Origin: Streptomyces endophytica | GTDB lineage: Bacteria > Actinomycetota > Actinomycetes > Streptomycetales > Streptomycetaceae | Assembly: GCF_026153355.1 (NCBI RefSeq) | Contig: NZ_CP110636.1 | Span: forward strand, 2,852,001-2,916,000 | Length of the DNA: 64,000 nt | Direction of reading: 5' to 3' | Shown here: piece after piece, positions 36,145 to 45,303 of the stretch | How positions within the stretch are numbered: the stretch's first letter is position 1 | How the letters are laid out: the number at the start of each line of letters is the position of its first letter | Made by a program: the position numbers and the translations under genes | The notes under the pieces: model-generated | The model's database searches: none | What the model was told of the DNA's origin: nothing | What the model saw: only the letters and a program-made list of their open reading frames with translations

Positions 36145-37328
36145 GCAGCTCCCGGGAGACCGCCCGGGAGCTGCTCACCCGCTGGCCCGTCGTCGACGGA
36201 CACAACGACCTGCCGTGGGCACTGCGCGAGCAGGTCCGCTACGACCTCGACCGGCGCGACATCGCCACCGACCAGTCCGCCACCCTGCACACCGACCTGC
36301 CGCGGCTGCGGGCCGGCGGGGTCGGCGCGCAGTTCTGGTCGGTCTACGTACGCGCCGACTACGCCGGCGACACCGCGGTCAGCGCCACCCTGGAACAGAT
36401 CGACGTGGTACGGCAGTTGGTCGCCCGCTACCCCGACGCGCTGCGCCTGGCGCACACCGCCGACGACATCGAGGCGGCCCGCGCCGAGGGCCGGATCGCC
36501 TCCCTGATGGGTGCCGAGGGCGGCCACTCCATCAACAACTCGCTCGCCACCCTGCGCACCCTGCACCAGCTGGGCGTGCGCTACATGACGCTCACCCACA
36601 ACGACACCATCGACTGGGCGGACTCGGCGACCGACGAGCCGCGCCACGACGGCCTGTCCGCCTTCGGCGAGGAGGTCGTCCGGGAGATGAACCGCTGCGG
36701 GATGCTGGTCGACCTCTCGCACGTCTCCGCGGACACCATGCGCGACGCCCTGCGGGTCAGCACCGCGCCGGTGATCTTCTCGCACTCCTCCGCGCGGGCC
36801 GTCTGCGACCACCCGCGCAACGTCCCCGACGACGTGCTGGCCCAGCTGCCCGCCAACGGCGGCATCGCGATGGCCACCTTCGTGCCGAAGTTCGTGCTGC
36901 CCGAGGCGGTGGAATGGACGCGGCGGGCCGACGAGAACATGCGCGCCCACGGCCTGCACCACCTCGACACCACGGAGGAGGGCATGGCGGTGCACCGGGC
37001 CTTCGAGGCCGCCAACCCGCGGCCGCGGGCCACCGCGGCGACCGTCGCCGACCACCTCGACCACATGCGCGAGGTCGCCGGCGTCGACCACATCGGCATC
37101 GGCGGCGATTTCGACGGCACCGCCTTCACCCCCGACGACCTGGCGGACGTCGCGGGCTACCCGAACCTGATCGCCGAACTGCTGGACCGCAACTGGTCCG
37201 AGGCCGACCTGGCCAAGCTGACCTGGAAGAACGCGGTCCGCACGCTGCGCGCCGCGGAGGACGTGGCGCGCGCCGAGCGGCAGCGGCGCGGCCCGTCCCA
37301 CGCGACGATCGGGCAACTGGACGGCTGA
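36141..37328 (+). CDS. Membrane-dipeptidase family (M19) peptidase
   Basis: A 395-residue renal-dipeptidase-type zinc enzyme cleaving dipeptides. Metal and active-site motifs are [13 protein letters not shown] (HxD, about 18), [10 protein letters not shown] (bridging Glu, about 125), [14 protein letters not shown] (His), [18 protein letters not shown] (His) and [11 protein letters not shown] (Asp, about 320). GTG 36141 overlaps the purE stop. No signal peptide, so cytosolic. Third gene of the purK-purE unit. Confidence 0.92.
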   Translation: MSSSRETARELLTRWPVVDGHNDLPWALREQVRYDLDRRDIATDQSATLHTDLPRLRAGGVGAQFWSVYVRADYAGDTAVSATLEQIDVVRQLVARYPDALRLAHTADDIEAARAEGRIASLMGAEGGHSINNSLATLRTLHQLGVRYMTLTHNDTIDWADSATDEPRHDGLSAFGEEVVREMNRCGMLVDLSHVSADTMRDALRVSTAPVIFSHSSARAVCDHPRNVPDDVLAQLPANGGIAMATFVPKFVLPEAVEWTRRADENMRAHGLHHLDTTEEGMAVHRAFEAANPRPRATAATVADHLDHMREVAGVDHIGIGGDFDGTAFTPDDLADVAGYPNLIAELLDRNWSEADLAKLTWKNAVRTLRAAEDVARAERQRRGPSHATIGQLDG

Positions 37329-37337
37329 CCGCGGCCG

Positions 37338-37706
37338 TTACTTGAGGCAGAGGCAGAAGGGGTGCCCGGCGGGGTCGAGATAGACCCGGAAGTCGCGCAC
37401 CCCTTCGTCGTGCTGCACGAGCTTCGCGCCCAGCCCGACGACCTTGCGCTCGGCCTCGTCGATGTCCGCCCGGGCCACGTCGAAGTCCAGGTGCAGCTGC
37501 TGCGGCACGTCCTGACCCGGCCACTGCGGCGGCCGGTAGCCGCTCTCCACCCGCTGGAAGGCCAGGGTCCGCCCGTTCGGCCCGGCGACCTCGATCCAGT
37601 CGTCGTCCTCGCCGTCCGTCACCCGCCAGCCGAGCATCTGCGCGTAGAACTCCGCGAGCGCGGCGTGGTCGGGACAGTCCAGCACGGTGACACCGAGCGT
37701 GATCAT
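37338..37706 (-). CDS. VOC-family (glyoxalase/bleomycin-resistance fold) protein
   Basis: 122 residues with a glyoxalase-like fold: LGVTVLDCPDHAALAEFYAQMLGWRV, then WPGQDVPQQLHLDFDV and FRVYLDPAGHPFCLCL, giving potential metal ligands. The ATG at 37706 has GGAGG at 7 bp, better than the upstream start. Function not predictable at this level. Divergent from the CGNR gene. Confidence 0.82.
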   Translation of the reverse strand: MITLGVTVLDCPDHAALAEFYAQMLGWRVTDGEDDDWIEVAGPNGRTLAFQRVESGYRPPQWPGQDVPQQLHLDFDVARADIDEAERKVVGLGAKLVQHDEGVRDFRVYLDPAGHPFCLCLK

Positions 37707-37731
37707 GGCGTTACCTCCATGCGCGTTCAAC

Positions 37732-37772
37732 CGGTAACTTCGTTACTGCATGATGGCAGCTATCGGTAACAT
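37732..37772. promoter_or_regulatory. Divergent promoter with repeated CGGTAAC and leaderless -10 box
   Basis: CGGTAAC occurs at 37732-37738 and again at 37764-37770; GTAACTTCGTTAC (37734-37746) is an inverted repeat. TAACAT (37767-37772) is 6 bp before GTG 37779, a leaderless layout. The repeats may bind the CGNR protein itself. Confidence 0.45.
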
Positions 37773-37778
37773 TGCAAG

Positions 37779-38324
37779 GTGGCATCCCGAACGGCCCCGG
37801 ATTCCCTGCTCCTCGTGCAGGACCTGGTGAACACCCTCGACATCGAGACCGGCGCGGACACGCTGAGTGCGGACGGCGGTCCGCGCGCCTTCCTGCGTGA
37901 CCACGGGTTCCCTGAACTCGCCCTGGACGGCGACGAGTTGACGAGCCTCCAGTGCCTACGAGAGGCGCTGCGCGCGGCCTGCCTGGCCCACACCACGGGC
38001 AGCCCGCTCCCCACCCCGGCCGCCCGCACGCTGAACCGGCTGCTGGCCGAGGCCCCCCTGGTGCTGGCCGTGGCCGAAGACGGCCACCCCGCGCTCCGCC
38101 CCGCCGACGGCCTCCGGGGCGCCGCCCACCTCACGGCCCACATCGCCGCCGCGATGGCGACCGCGGTCGCCGACGGCACCTGGACCCGCCTCAAGGTCTG
38201 CGAGGCCCACGACTGCCGCTGGGCCTTCTACGACCGCAGCCCGGCCGCCCGCGGCCGCTGGTGCACGATGGCGGTCTGCGGGAGCCGGGCGAAGATGCGG
38301 ACGTACCGCGCGAAGCGGGTGTAG
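37779..38324 (+). CDS. CGNR zinc-finger / ABATE-domain protein
   Basis: 181 residues. The N-terminal ABATE (DUF1470) domain is followed by a C-terminal zinc-finger stretch, LKVCEAHDCRWAFYDRSPAARGRWCTMAVCGSRAKMRTYR, with four Cys (CxxxxC and CxxxxC). The usual CGNR tetrapeptide reads CGSR here. Probably a DNA-binding regulator, possibly of the divergent VOC gene. Repeat copy 3 starts 8 bp after the stop. Confidence 0.87.
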   Translation: MASRTAPDSLLLVQDLVNTLDIETGADTLSADGGPRAFLRDHGFPELALDGDELTSLQCLREALRAACLAHTTGSPLPTPAARTLNRLLAEAPLVLAVAEDGHPALRPADGLRGAAHLTAHIAAAMATAVADGTWTRLKVCEAHDCRWAFYDRSPAARGRWCTMAVCGSRAKMRTYRAKRV

Positions 38325-38331
38325 CGGTTTT

Positions 38332-38766
38332 CCCCACGTACTTGTCTGCGGCGCCGCGGGTGTTGTTCGCCGTTGCGCCTGCGGCGGGCTGGGTTGTGGT
38401 GGGTGCGGTGACGGGCCTCCGGGGCCGGTTGTGTGGACTGCTGACGCTTTACGTCCACACAACCGGCCCCTCCGGCCCGTCCCCTCCCGTTGGGGGGAAG
38501 TGAAGGACGGTGGGGGTGCACGTAATGCCCACGCACGGGCAGCCAACAGATGAGGCCCGCCCCCAACCAGCTAAGAACTCCCACCTACGGGAGGGGCTGG
38601 ACCGGAGGACGGAGTCTGGAGGGCCGGCACCGCACCCGACAACACCATGCCCGCCGCCAGGCGCAACGGCGAGACGACCCGCGGCGGGACGGCGAGGTAC
38701 GTGCGGGGCGCCGCAAAGCGCGCAACGGCGAGCAACAACCGCGGCGGGACGGCCAGCTACGTGGGG
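38332..38766. repeat. Nested inverted-repeat element, copy 3 (C..B' orientation), the shortest copy
   Basis: 435 bp between the convergent stops at 38324 and 38770. The ends are CCCCACGTA and TACGTGGGG. Only one A module precedes module C. The C hairpin has perfect 16-bp arms (38423-38438 and 38453-38468). The spacer, module B' and two inverted A modules follow. Same orientation as copy 2. Confidence 0.9.
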
Positions 38767-38769
38767 AGA

Positions 38770-40110
38770 TTAAGCCCGAGGCCTGCCGAGGGCACGGTAG
38801 GTCCAGCCCGCCTTGCGCCAGAGTTGGGGGTCGAGTGCGTTGCGGCCGTCCAGGATGCGGCGTTCGGCGGTGACCTCGGCCAGTGCTGCCGGGTCCAGTT
38901 CGCGGAACTCGCGCCACTCCGTCAGGTGCAGCACCACGTCCGCGCCGCGCACCGCCTCCAGCGCGGTGTCCGCGTAGCCCAGCGTCGGGAAGAGCCGGCG
39001 GGCGTTCTCCATGCCCTTGGGGTCGTAGACGGTGACCTGGCCGCCCTGGAGGTGGATCTGGCCGGCGACGTTGAGTGCGGGGGAGTCCCGTACGTCGTCG
39101 GAGTCCGGCTTGAAGGTCGCGCCGAGGACCGCGACGCGCTTGCCGAGGAAGCCGCCGCCGACCGCGTCCCGGGCCAGCTCGACCATGTGGCCGCGGCGTC
39201 GCATGTTGATCGAGTCGATCTCGCGCAGGAAGGTCAGTGCCTGGTCGGCGCCCAGCTCACCGGCGCGGGCCATGAACGCCCGCAGGTCCTTCGGCAGGCA
39301 GCCGCCGCCGAAGCCGATGCCGGCCCGCAGGAACTTCTTGCCGATCCGGTCGTCGTGCCCGATCGCCTCGGCGAGCTTCACCACGTCGCCGTCGGCCGCC
39401 TCGCAGACCTCGGCCATCGCGTTGATGAAGGAGATCTTCGTCGCCAGGAAGGAGTTGGCGGAGGTCTTCACCAGCTCGGCCGTCGGGTAGTCCATGACGA
39501 TGAACGGCGAGCCCTCGGCGATCGGCTTGGCGTAGACCTCGCGCAGCAGCTCCTCGGCCTTCTCGCCGGCCACACCGGCGACGATGCGGTCGGGGTGCAG
39601 GGTGTCCTGGACCGCGAAGCCCTCGCGCAGGAACTCCGGGTTCCAGGCGAGCTCGGCCGCCCGGCCGGCCGGGGCGGCGGCCGCCAGCCGCTCGGCGAGG
39701 CGGGCCGCGCTGCCCACCGGCACCGTCGACTTGCCGACGACCAGCGTGGGCCGGGTCAGATGCGGCGCCAGCGCGTCGAAGGCGCTGTCCACGTAACTCA
39801 TGTCGCAGGCGTACTCGCCGTGCTTCTGCGGGGTGTTCACGCAGACGAAGTGGACGTCGCCGAACGCGCCGGCCTCCTCGTAGGAGGTGGTGAAGCGCAG
39901 CCGCCCGGTGGAGCCCTCGATGCCGGCGACATGGCGGCGCAGCAGCTCCGCGAGGCCCGGCTCGTACATCGGGACCTCGCCGCGCTGCAGCATCTCGATC
40001 TTCTCGGGGACCACGTCCAGCCCGAGCACCTCGAAGCCGAGCTCGGCCATGGCTGCGGCGTGGGTGGCGCCGAGGTAGCCGGTGCCGATCACGGTGATCT
40101 TGAGGGCCAT
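38770..40110 (-). CDS. ugd: UDP-glucose 6-dehydrogenase
   Basis: 446 residues. The N-terminal Rossmann fold has ITVIGTGYLGATHAAAMAELGFEVLGLDV. The catalytic stretch is AGIGFGGGCLPKDLRAF with the active-site Cys (about 268). FLRAGIGFGGGC and ATFKPDSDDVRDSPALNVA are family hallmarks. It oxidises UDP-glucose to UDP-glucuronate for cell-surface glycans, although GDP-mannose dehydrogenase is the close alternative. GGAG precedes ATG 40110. Confidence 0.92.
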   Translation of the reverse strand: MALKITVIGTGYLGATHAAAMAELGFEVLGLDVVPEKIEMLQRGEVPMYEPGLAELLRRHVAGIEGSTGRLRFTTSYEEAGAFGDVHFVCVNTPQKHGEYACDMSYVDSAFDALAPHLTRPTLVVGKSTVPVGSAARLAERLAAAAPAGRAAELAWNPEFLREGFAVQDTLHPDRIVAGVAGEKAEELLREVYAKPIAEGSPFIVMDYPTAELVKTSANSFLATKISFINAMAEVCEAADGDVVKLAEAIGHDDRIGKKFLRAGIGFGGGCLPKDLRAFMARAGELGADQALTFLREIDSINMRRRGHMVELARDAVGGGFLGKRVAVLGATFKPDSDDVRDSPALNVAGQIHLQGGQVTVYDPKGMENARRLFPTLGYADTALEAVRGADVVLHLTEWREFRELDPAALAEVTAERRILDGRNALDPQLWRKAGWTYRALGRPRA

Positions 40111-40317
40111 GGGTGCTCCAGACGCATGCTGACGAAAACGGCCGGACCGAGCATAGTCGCGAGGCGAATGGCCTACTCCAGTCGTGCGGCGGGCAGGACC
40201 GTAACTGTCGGCAACCTCACGTATCCGCAGGCCGGGCCCGGCGCCTAGAATCCGGAGAGGTAAAGGGTTACTTAACGGTAGTTAGCGCTGCCGGAGCTCA
40301 CAGGGGAGTGAGAGTTA

Positions 40318-41493
40318 GTGGCGGGATCCGCTGATTTCGATCTGTACCGGCCGTCCGAGGAGCACGACATGCTCCGCGAGTCGGTGCGCTCGCTCGCCGA
40401 GGCGAAGATCGCGCCGTTCGCCACCGCGGTGGACGAGGAGGCCCGCTTCCCGCAGGAGGCGCTCGACGCGCTGGTCGCCAACGACCTGCACGCCGTCCAC
40501 GTACCGGAGTCCTACGGCGGTGCCGGGGCCGACGCGCTGGCGACCGTCATCGTGATCGAGGAGGTCGCCCGGGTCTGCGCCTCGTCCTCCCTCATACCGG
40601 CCGTCAACAAGCTCGGCTCGCTGCCGGTGATCCTCTCCGGCTCCGAGGAGCTGAAGAAGAAGTACCTGGGCCCGCTCGCGGGCGGCGACGCGATGTTCTC
40701 GTACTGCCTGAGCGAGCCGGACGCCGGTTCCGACGCGGCCGGCATGAAGACCAAGGCCGTCCGCGACGGCGATGACTACGTCCTCAACGGCGTCAAGCGC
40801 TGGATCACCAACGCCGGCGTCAGCGAGTACTACACGGTGATGGCGGTCACCGACCCGGAGAAGCGCTCCCGCGGCATCTCGGCCTTCGTCGTCGAGAAGG
40901 GCGACGAGGGCGTCTCCTTCGGCGCCCCGGAGAAGAAGCTCGGCATCAAGGGCTCCCCGACCCGCGAGGTCTACCTCGACAACGTCCGCATCCCCGCCGA
41001 CCGCATGATCGGCGAGGAGGGCACCGGCTTCGCCACGGCCATGAAGACCCTGGACCACACCCGCATCACCATCGCGGCCCAGGCGCTCGGCATCGCCCAG
41101 GGCGCGCTGGACTACGCCAAGGGCTACGTCCAGGAGCGCAAGCAGTTCGGCAAGCCGATCGGCGACTTCCAGGGCATCCAGTTCATGCTCGCCGACATGG
41201 CGATGAAGCTGGAGGCGGCCCGTCAGCTCACCTACGCCGCGGCGGCCCGCTCTGAGCGGATCTCGGCCGGCGGCAAGGGCGAGGACCTGACCTTCTTCGG
41301 CGCCGCGGCCAAGTGCTACGCCTCGGACGCCGCCATGGAGATCACCACGGACGCGGTCCAGCTGCTCGGCGGCTACGGCTACACCCGCGACTACCCGCTG
41401 GAGCGGATGATGCGGGACGCCAAGATCACCCAGATCTACGAGGGCACCAACCAGGTCCAGCGCATCGTGATGGCGCGCAACCTGCCCCAGTAA
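40318..41493 (+). CDS. Acyl-CoA dehydrogenase
   Basis: 391 residues, FAD-dependent. Family signatures: YCLSEPDAGSDAAGMKTKA (flavin-binding, about 122), the second signature QLLGGYGYTRDYPLERMMRDAKI with the catalytic Glu region (IYEGTNQVQRIVMAR, about 375). GTG 40318 follows AGGGGAG. The 207-bp upstream region has an AT-richer patch (GGGTTACTTAACGGTAGTTA) that could be a fatty-acid regulator site; this is weak. Ends at a strong terminator. Confidence 0.93.
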   Translation: MAGSADFDLYRPSEEHDMLRESVRSLAEAKIAPFATAVDEEARFPQEALDALVANDLHAVHVPESYGGAGADALATVIVIEEVARVCASSSLIPAVNKLGSLPVILSGSEELKKKYLGPLAGGDAMFSYCLSEPDAGSDAAGMKTKAVRDGDDYVLNGVKRWITNAGVSEYYTVMAVTDPEKRSRGISAFVVEKGDEGVSFGAPEKKLGIKGSPTREVYLDNVRIPADRMIGEEGTGFATAMKTLDHTRITIAAQALGIAQGALDYAKGYVQERKQFGKPIGDFQGIQFMLADMAMKLEAARQLTYAAAARSERISAGGKGEDLTFFGAAAKCYASDAAMEITTDAVQLLGGYGYTRDYPLERMMRDAKITQIYEGTNQVQRIVMARNLPQ

Positions 41494-41510
41494 GCACCAC
41501 GGCACACAAG

Positions 41511-41546
41511 AAGGGGCCCGGACCGCCGTCGCGGTCCGGGCCCCTT
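41511..41546. terminator. Bidirectional terminator between acyl-CoA dehydrogenase and LCP gene 1
   Basis: AAGGGGCCCGGACCGC (41511-41526) and GCGGTCCGGGCCCCTT (41531-41546): perfect 16-bp arms, 4-base loop, with A- and T-tracts at the ends. Confidence 0.9.
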
Positions 41547-41566
41547 CCCGTGGCCGGGTCCCTGCG

Positions 41567-42850
41567 TCAGTTGCTGCTGACCGTGACCTTCTCGTCGTTG
41601 TTCAGCTGCTGGACCAGCTGCTGCAGCTTGGCCTTGTCCCACACCAGGTTGCCGCCGGTGGAGCCGGAGATCGGCATGTTCATCGACTTGCCGTCACCGC
41701 TGGTCACGCCCTTCATCGCGAAGAACATCTCGCCCAGGTCCCACAGGCTCATGTCCTTGTCGACGATCAGCGTGTCCAGGCCGGCGCCCATCACCGGGTA
41801 GAGCTTGAACGGGTTGAGCACGGTGCTCGGCGTGGCGGTCTGGCTGGCCAGCGACGACAGGAACTTCTGCTGGTTCTTCGTCCGGTCCAGGTCACTGCCG
41901 GCGAAGGCGTGCCGGGTGCGGACGAAGGCGAGCGCCTGCTGGCCGTTGAGGGTCTGCTTGCCGGCCGGGAAGTCGGCGCCGGACCACTTGTCCTTGAACG
42001 CCTTGGGGATGTCCATCTCCACACCGCCGATGGCGTCCACGATGTTGGCGAAGCCGGCGAAACCGATCTCCACGTAGTGGTCGATGTGCAGGTGGGTGTT
42101 GGCCTCGACGGTGCGCACCAGCAGCTCCGGGCCGTCCTCGGCGTAGGCCGCGTTGAGCTTGGTGTGCCGCCCGGTGCCCGGGTACTTCTTGCCGGAGTCC
42201 GAGCCGACGAAGGACGGTATCTCGACGTCCGAGTCACGCGGCAACGAGATCAGCGTCGGGCCGTTGCTGCCGTCGTGCAGGATCATCATCGAGTCGGTGC
42301 GCTTGCCCTCGGCGGAGCCGGTGTGCAGCTTCTTCTTCTCCTCGGCGGACATGCCCTCGCGGCTGTCCGAGCCGACGATCAGGTAGTTCGTGCCGTCGCC
42401 GGTCTCCGGCCGGTCGATGACCTTGCTGAGGTCGACCTGGCGGCGGAGCTTGCCGTCGGCCCAGAAGTACGTGGCGACCGAGGCGACCGCCAGGACGGCG
42501 ACCAGGGTGATGATCGTCCACTTGATGCGCCGGCCCCAGCGCGGCCGCGGCCGCCCGCCGCCGTAGCCGTCGTCGTAGCGGTCCCCGCCACCGCCGCCGC
42601 CTCCGTAGACCTGGCCGGTGTTGTAACCGTCGTACGCGTCGTCGTAGCCCTGGGACTGCTGCGGCGGCACGGTCGCGCCCCTGCGCGGGGACATCGACGG
42701 CGGCAGCGGGGGCTCCTGTCGCCGATAGCCGGGTGCCGCGTCACGCCGCACCTGGGGCATGGCACGCGCCCCCTCCGGGTCGGCGCCGCTGCCGCGCCCG
42801 TACCCGTTGCCGTTCCGCTCGCCGGACCATCCGTTGGGCCACTCATTCAT
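41567..42850 (-). CDS. LytR-CpsA-Psr (LCP) family glycopolymer ligase 1
   Basis: 427 residues, intact. A Gly/Pro/Tyr-rich cytosolic tail (1-110), one membrane helix (WTIITLVAVLAVASVATYFWA), then the extracellular LCP domain: NYLIVGSDSREGM, TDSMMILHD, ISLPRDSDVEIP, KLNAAYAEDGPELLVRTVE, HIDHYVEIGFAGFANIVDAIGGVEM and FVRTRHAFAGSDLDRTKNQQKFL with the pyrophosphate-binding Arg and Asp residues. LCP proteins transfer lipid-linked polymers to peptidoglycan. No LytR_C domain. First of five LCP genes in this 11-kb cluster. Confidence 0.93.
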   Translation of the reverse strand: MNEWPNGWSGERNGNGYGRGSGADPEGARAMPQVRRDAAPGYRRQEPPLPPSMSPRRGATVPPQQSQGYDDAYDGYNTGQVYGGGGGGGDRYDDGYGGGRPRPRWGRRIKWTIITLVAVLAVASVATYFWADGKLRRQVDLSKVIDRPETGDGTNYLIVGSDSREGMSAEEKKKLHTGSAEGKRTDSMMILHDGSNGPTLISLPRDSDVEIPSFVGSDSGKKYPGTGRHTKLNAAYAEDGPELLVRTVEANTHLHIDHYVEIGFAGFANIVDAIGGVEMDIPKAFKDKWSGADFPAGKQTLNGQQALAFVRTRHAFAGSDLDRTKNQQKFLSSLASQTATPSTVLNPFKLYPVMGAGLDTLIVDKDMSLWDLGEMFFAMKGVTSGDGKSMNMPISGSTGGNLVWDKAKLQQLVQQLNNDEKVTVSSN

Positions 42851-43014
42851 ACCGGGCAGTGTGCACGGCCCAGGGCCCGTCCCATAGGGCGGGTGCGGGA
42901 TCGGGCCAGGCCTGTTGCAGACCTGATGCAAAGCGACGGCGGCGTTCCGCCGCATATCGCAAGGGCCCGTGACCATTCCGACCTGCACGAACGGAATCTA
43001 CGATTCCGGAACCT
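42851..43014. other. Upstream region of LCP gene 1
   Basis: 164 bp between the LCP start and repeat copy 4. It contains no gene and must hold the leftward LCP promoter. GGTTGTCGG-type motifs are absent, and I see no clear -35/-10 pair. Confidence 0.4.
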
Positions 43015-43540
43015 CCCCACGTACCGGTTGCACTTTGTGTCATTCCCCACGTACCTGTCTGCGGCGGCGCGGGTCTTGCTCGCCGTTGCGCGCTTTGCGG
43101 CGCCTCCCACGTACCTGTCTTTCCCGCCGCGGGGCTTGCTCGCCGTTGCGCCTGGCGGCGGGCGTGGTGTTGTCGGGTGCGGTGCCGGCCCTCCAGACTT
43201 CGTCCTCCGGTCCAGCCCCTCCCGTGAGTGGGAGTTTCTGAGCTGGTTGGGGCGGGCCTGGTCTGTTGCCTGCGCGTATGTGGACGGTTACGTGCGCCCC
43301 CACCGTCCTTAACTTTTCCTCTCACGGGAGGGGACGGGCCGGAGGGGCCGGTTGTGTGGACGTAAAGCGTCAGCAGTCCACACAACCGGCCTCGGAGGCC
43401 CGTCACCGCACCCAACAACACCTGGCCCGCCGCAGGCGCAACGGCGAGACGACCCGCGGCGCCGCAGACAGGTACGTGCGGGGCGCCGCAAAGCGCAACG
43501 GCGAGCAACACCCACGGCGGGACGGCCGAGTACGTGGGAA
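43015..43540. repeat. Nested inverted-repeat element, copy 4 (B..C' orientation)
   Basis: About 526 bp. The left end carries two closely spaced CCCCACGTAC starts (43016 and 43056); the right end is TACGTGGGA. Order: A modules, B, spacer, C', inverted A modules. The C' hairpin has perfect 16-bp arms (43346-43361 and 43376-43391). Unlike the other copies it lies between divergent genes, ending 25 bp before the thioesterase start. Confidence 0.88.
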
Positions 43541-43551
43541 GCGAAGCCGCT

Positions 43552-43557
43552 TAGGCT
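43552..43557 (+). promoter_or_regulatory. -10 box of a probable leaderless promoter (thioesterase)
   Basis: TAGGCT lies 7 bp before ATG 43565. The matching -35 position falls inside the end of repeat copy 4. Confidence 0.5.
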
Positions 43558-43564
43558 GGGGCGC

Positions 43565-44119
43565 ATGACCGAACCAGTCGACAGCGACCCCGATCGTGAA
43601 CCGGTGGGCAAGCCCACCTCCGTGTCCCGCATCACGCTCAGCCACATCATGACGGCCGGCGACACGAATCTCCTCGGGTCGGTGCACGGTGGCGTGATCA
43701 TGAAACTGGTCGACGATGCCGCGGGCGCGGTGGCCGGCCGGCACTCCGGCGGGCCGGCGGTGACCGCCTCCATGGACGAGATGGCCTTCCTGGAGCCGGT
43801 CCGGATCGGCGACCTCGTCCACGTCCGCGCCCAGGTCAACTGGACCGGCCGCTCCTCCATGGAGGTCGGCGTACGGGTCCTGGCCGAGCGCTGGAACGAG
43901 TCCAGCCCGGCCCAGCAGGTCGGCTCCGCCTACCTCGTCTTCGCCGCCGTCGACGAACACGGCAAGCCGCGCCCGGTGCCGCCGGTGATCCCCGAGACCG
44001 AGCGGGACAAGCGCCGCTACCAGGAGGCGCAGATCCGCCGTACGCACCGGCTCGCCCGGCGCCGCGCCATCAAGGAGCTGCGCGAACGGCGCGCCGCGGA
44101 AGGCCTCGACGACGCATAG
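43565..44119 (+). CDS. Acyl-CoA thioesterase (hotdog fold, YciA/BFIT type)
   Basis: 184 residues. The HotDog ACOT motif reads MTAGDTNLLGSVHGGVIMKLVDDAAGAVAGRHSG, with the catalytic Asp in the DDAAG region, then VTASMDEMAFLEPVRIGDLVHV. Hydrolyses acyl-CoA to free acid plus CoA. The Arg-rich C-terminal helix (RRTHRLARRRAIKELRERRA) is an extension. Its 3' end overlaps the convergent VanZ-like gene by about 50 bp. Confidence 0.9.
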   Translation: MTEPVDSDPDREPVGKPTSVSRITLSHIMTAGDTNLLGSVHGGVIMKLVDDAAGAVAGRHSGGPAVTASMDEMAFLEPVRIGDLVHVRAQVNWTGRSSMEVGVRVLAERWNESSPAQQVGSAYLVFAAVDEHGKPRPVPPVIPETERDKRRYQEAQIRRTHRLARRRAIKELRERRAAEGLDDA

Positions 44120-44659
44120 CGGCCACCGCCAGCTGCCCCAGCAGCGCCAGCCCCGCCCCGATCACGGTGCCGGCCGCCGCGCACAGCACGTCGTCGATGT
44201 CGGCGATCCGGCCGGCCCGCATCAGCAGCTGTGCCGTCTCGATCACCAGGGACAGCCCGACCCCCAGCAGGAACGCCAGCGCGACCGGGACCCGCGGCAC
44301 CGCGAACCGCAGCAGCAGCGGCACCGGCACGAACAGCGCCGCGTTGGCGGTCTGCCGCCGTACCAGCATCGCCAGCTCCCCGGGCTCCAGCTGGGCGCCC
44401 AGCTCGAACAGCCCCTCACCGGGCCGCCACCACACCGTCGCGTCCCCCGAGCCGATCGGCTGGGCCGGTGCCAGCGTCGCCACCAGGAGCAGCAGCAGCC
44501 AGCCGGCCAGCAGCACCCGGGCGGTGGTGCGCGGCGCGGGCCGGCCGGGGACAGCGCGGTCCACAGGGCGAACCCCGTCGCCAGCGCCAGCGCCGCGATC
44601 AGGAACAGCGCCACCGTGGTGGGGGTGATGCCCAGCACTACCTGCCACACGAGGTGCAC
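44070..44659 (-). CDS. VanZ-like membrane protein; one frameshift near 44550
   Basis: About 196 residues with four to five membrane helices: VVLGITPTTVALFLIAALALATGFALW, then (second frame) VLLAGWLLLLLVATLAP and the VanZ signature region NAALFVPVPLLLRF, VALAFLLGVGLSLVIETAQLLMRAGRIADIDDVLCAAAGTVIGAGLALL. Restoring one G near 44550 gives WTALSPGRPAPRTTARVLL. VanZ-like proteins have a role in glycopeptide tolerance in some bacteria; here the role is unknown. GTG start at 44659. Confidence 0.8.
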
Positions 44660-44692
44660 CTTTCCGAGGAGGTCCGTGGCGCCCGCCGGGCG

Positions 44693-45148
44693 TCAGCCGC
44701 AGCTCCACTTGGTGACGTAGACGGTTTCCGCGTGCTCCATGACGCCGCGGATGCACTCGTCCGCGAGCATCTCCACCCGGCCGCTCAGCGTGACCGCGCC
44801 GTGCCGGGTCCACCGGGTGCCGAACCAGCCGGGAACGCCGTGATCCGGGTGTTCTTGCGCTGGTAGCCCAGCCGCACCGGGATCTTCCCGAGGCCGGCCG
44901 CCGCGCCGTGCCGCCGGTAGGTCGCGGTGTACGTCCCGTCGGACCCCACCGGGCCGCGCAGGCACAGCTGGCCGCGGACCAGGTCGCCGCAGCCGGTCGG
45001 GGCGGCGGGTGCCGGCGGTGCCGCGCGGCGGTCGCCGCGACCAGCACAGCGCGGCCGCCGCGACGAACGCGCGGCGGACCCGGCGGCGGGCGTCCGGGCG
45101 GTTGGCGGGCGGCGCGGCCGGGGTGCGGCGGGGCGCGGGGACACTCAT
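44693..45148 (-). CDS. Small secreted protein of unknown function; two frameshifts
   Basis: About 152 residues if repaired: [20 protein letters not shown], a short hydrophobic stretch (RAFVAAAALCW), then CGDLVRGQLCLRGPVGSDGTYTATYRRHG, KIPVRLGYQRKNTRITAFP and GWFGTRWTRHGAVTLSGRVEMLADECIRGVMEHAETVYVTKWSCG. Four Cys suggest disulfides and export. Breaks near 45040 and 44827. Sits 33 bp before the VanZ-like gene on the same strand. Not a family I recognise. Confidence 0.55.
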   Translation of the reverse strand: MSVPAPRRTPAAPPANRPDARRRVRRAFVAAAALCWSRRPPRGTAGTRRPDRLRRPGPRPAVPARPGGVRRDVHRDLPAARRGGRPREDPGAAGLPAQEHPDHGVPGWFGTRWTRHGAVTLSGRVEMLADECIRGVMEHAETVYVTKWSCG

Positions 45149-45303
45149 GCCGGGGCCTCGCTTCGCTCGCTCATGGGCACACCGCCTGGTCGCCGGTGAC
45201 CGCCGAGACGCGCCCGCCGGCGGCGACGGTTCCTCGGCCCGCACCCGGTGGACCGCCTCGTGGTCCTGTCCGACCGTCACCCGCATCACCGGTCCCTGCC
45301 CGG

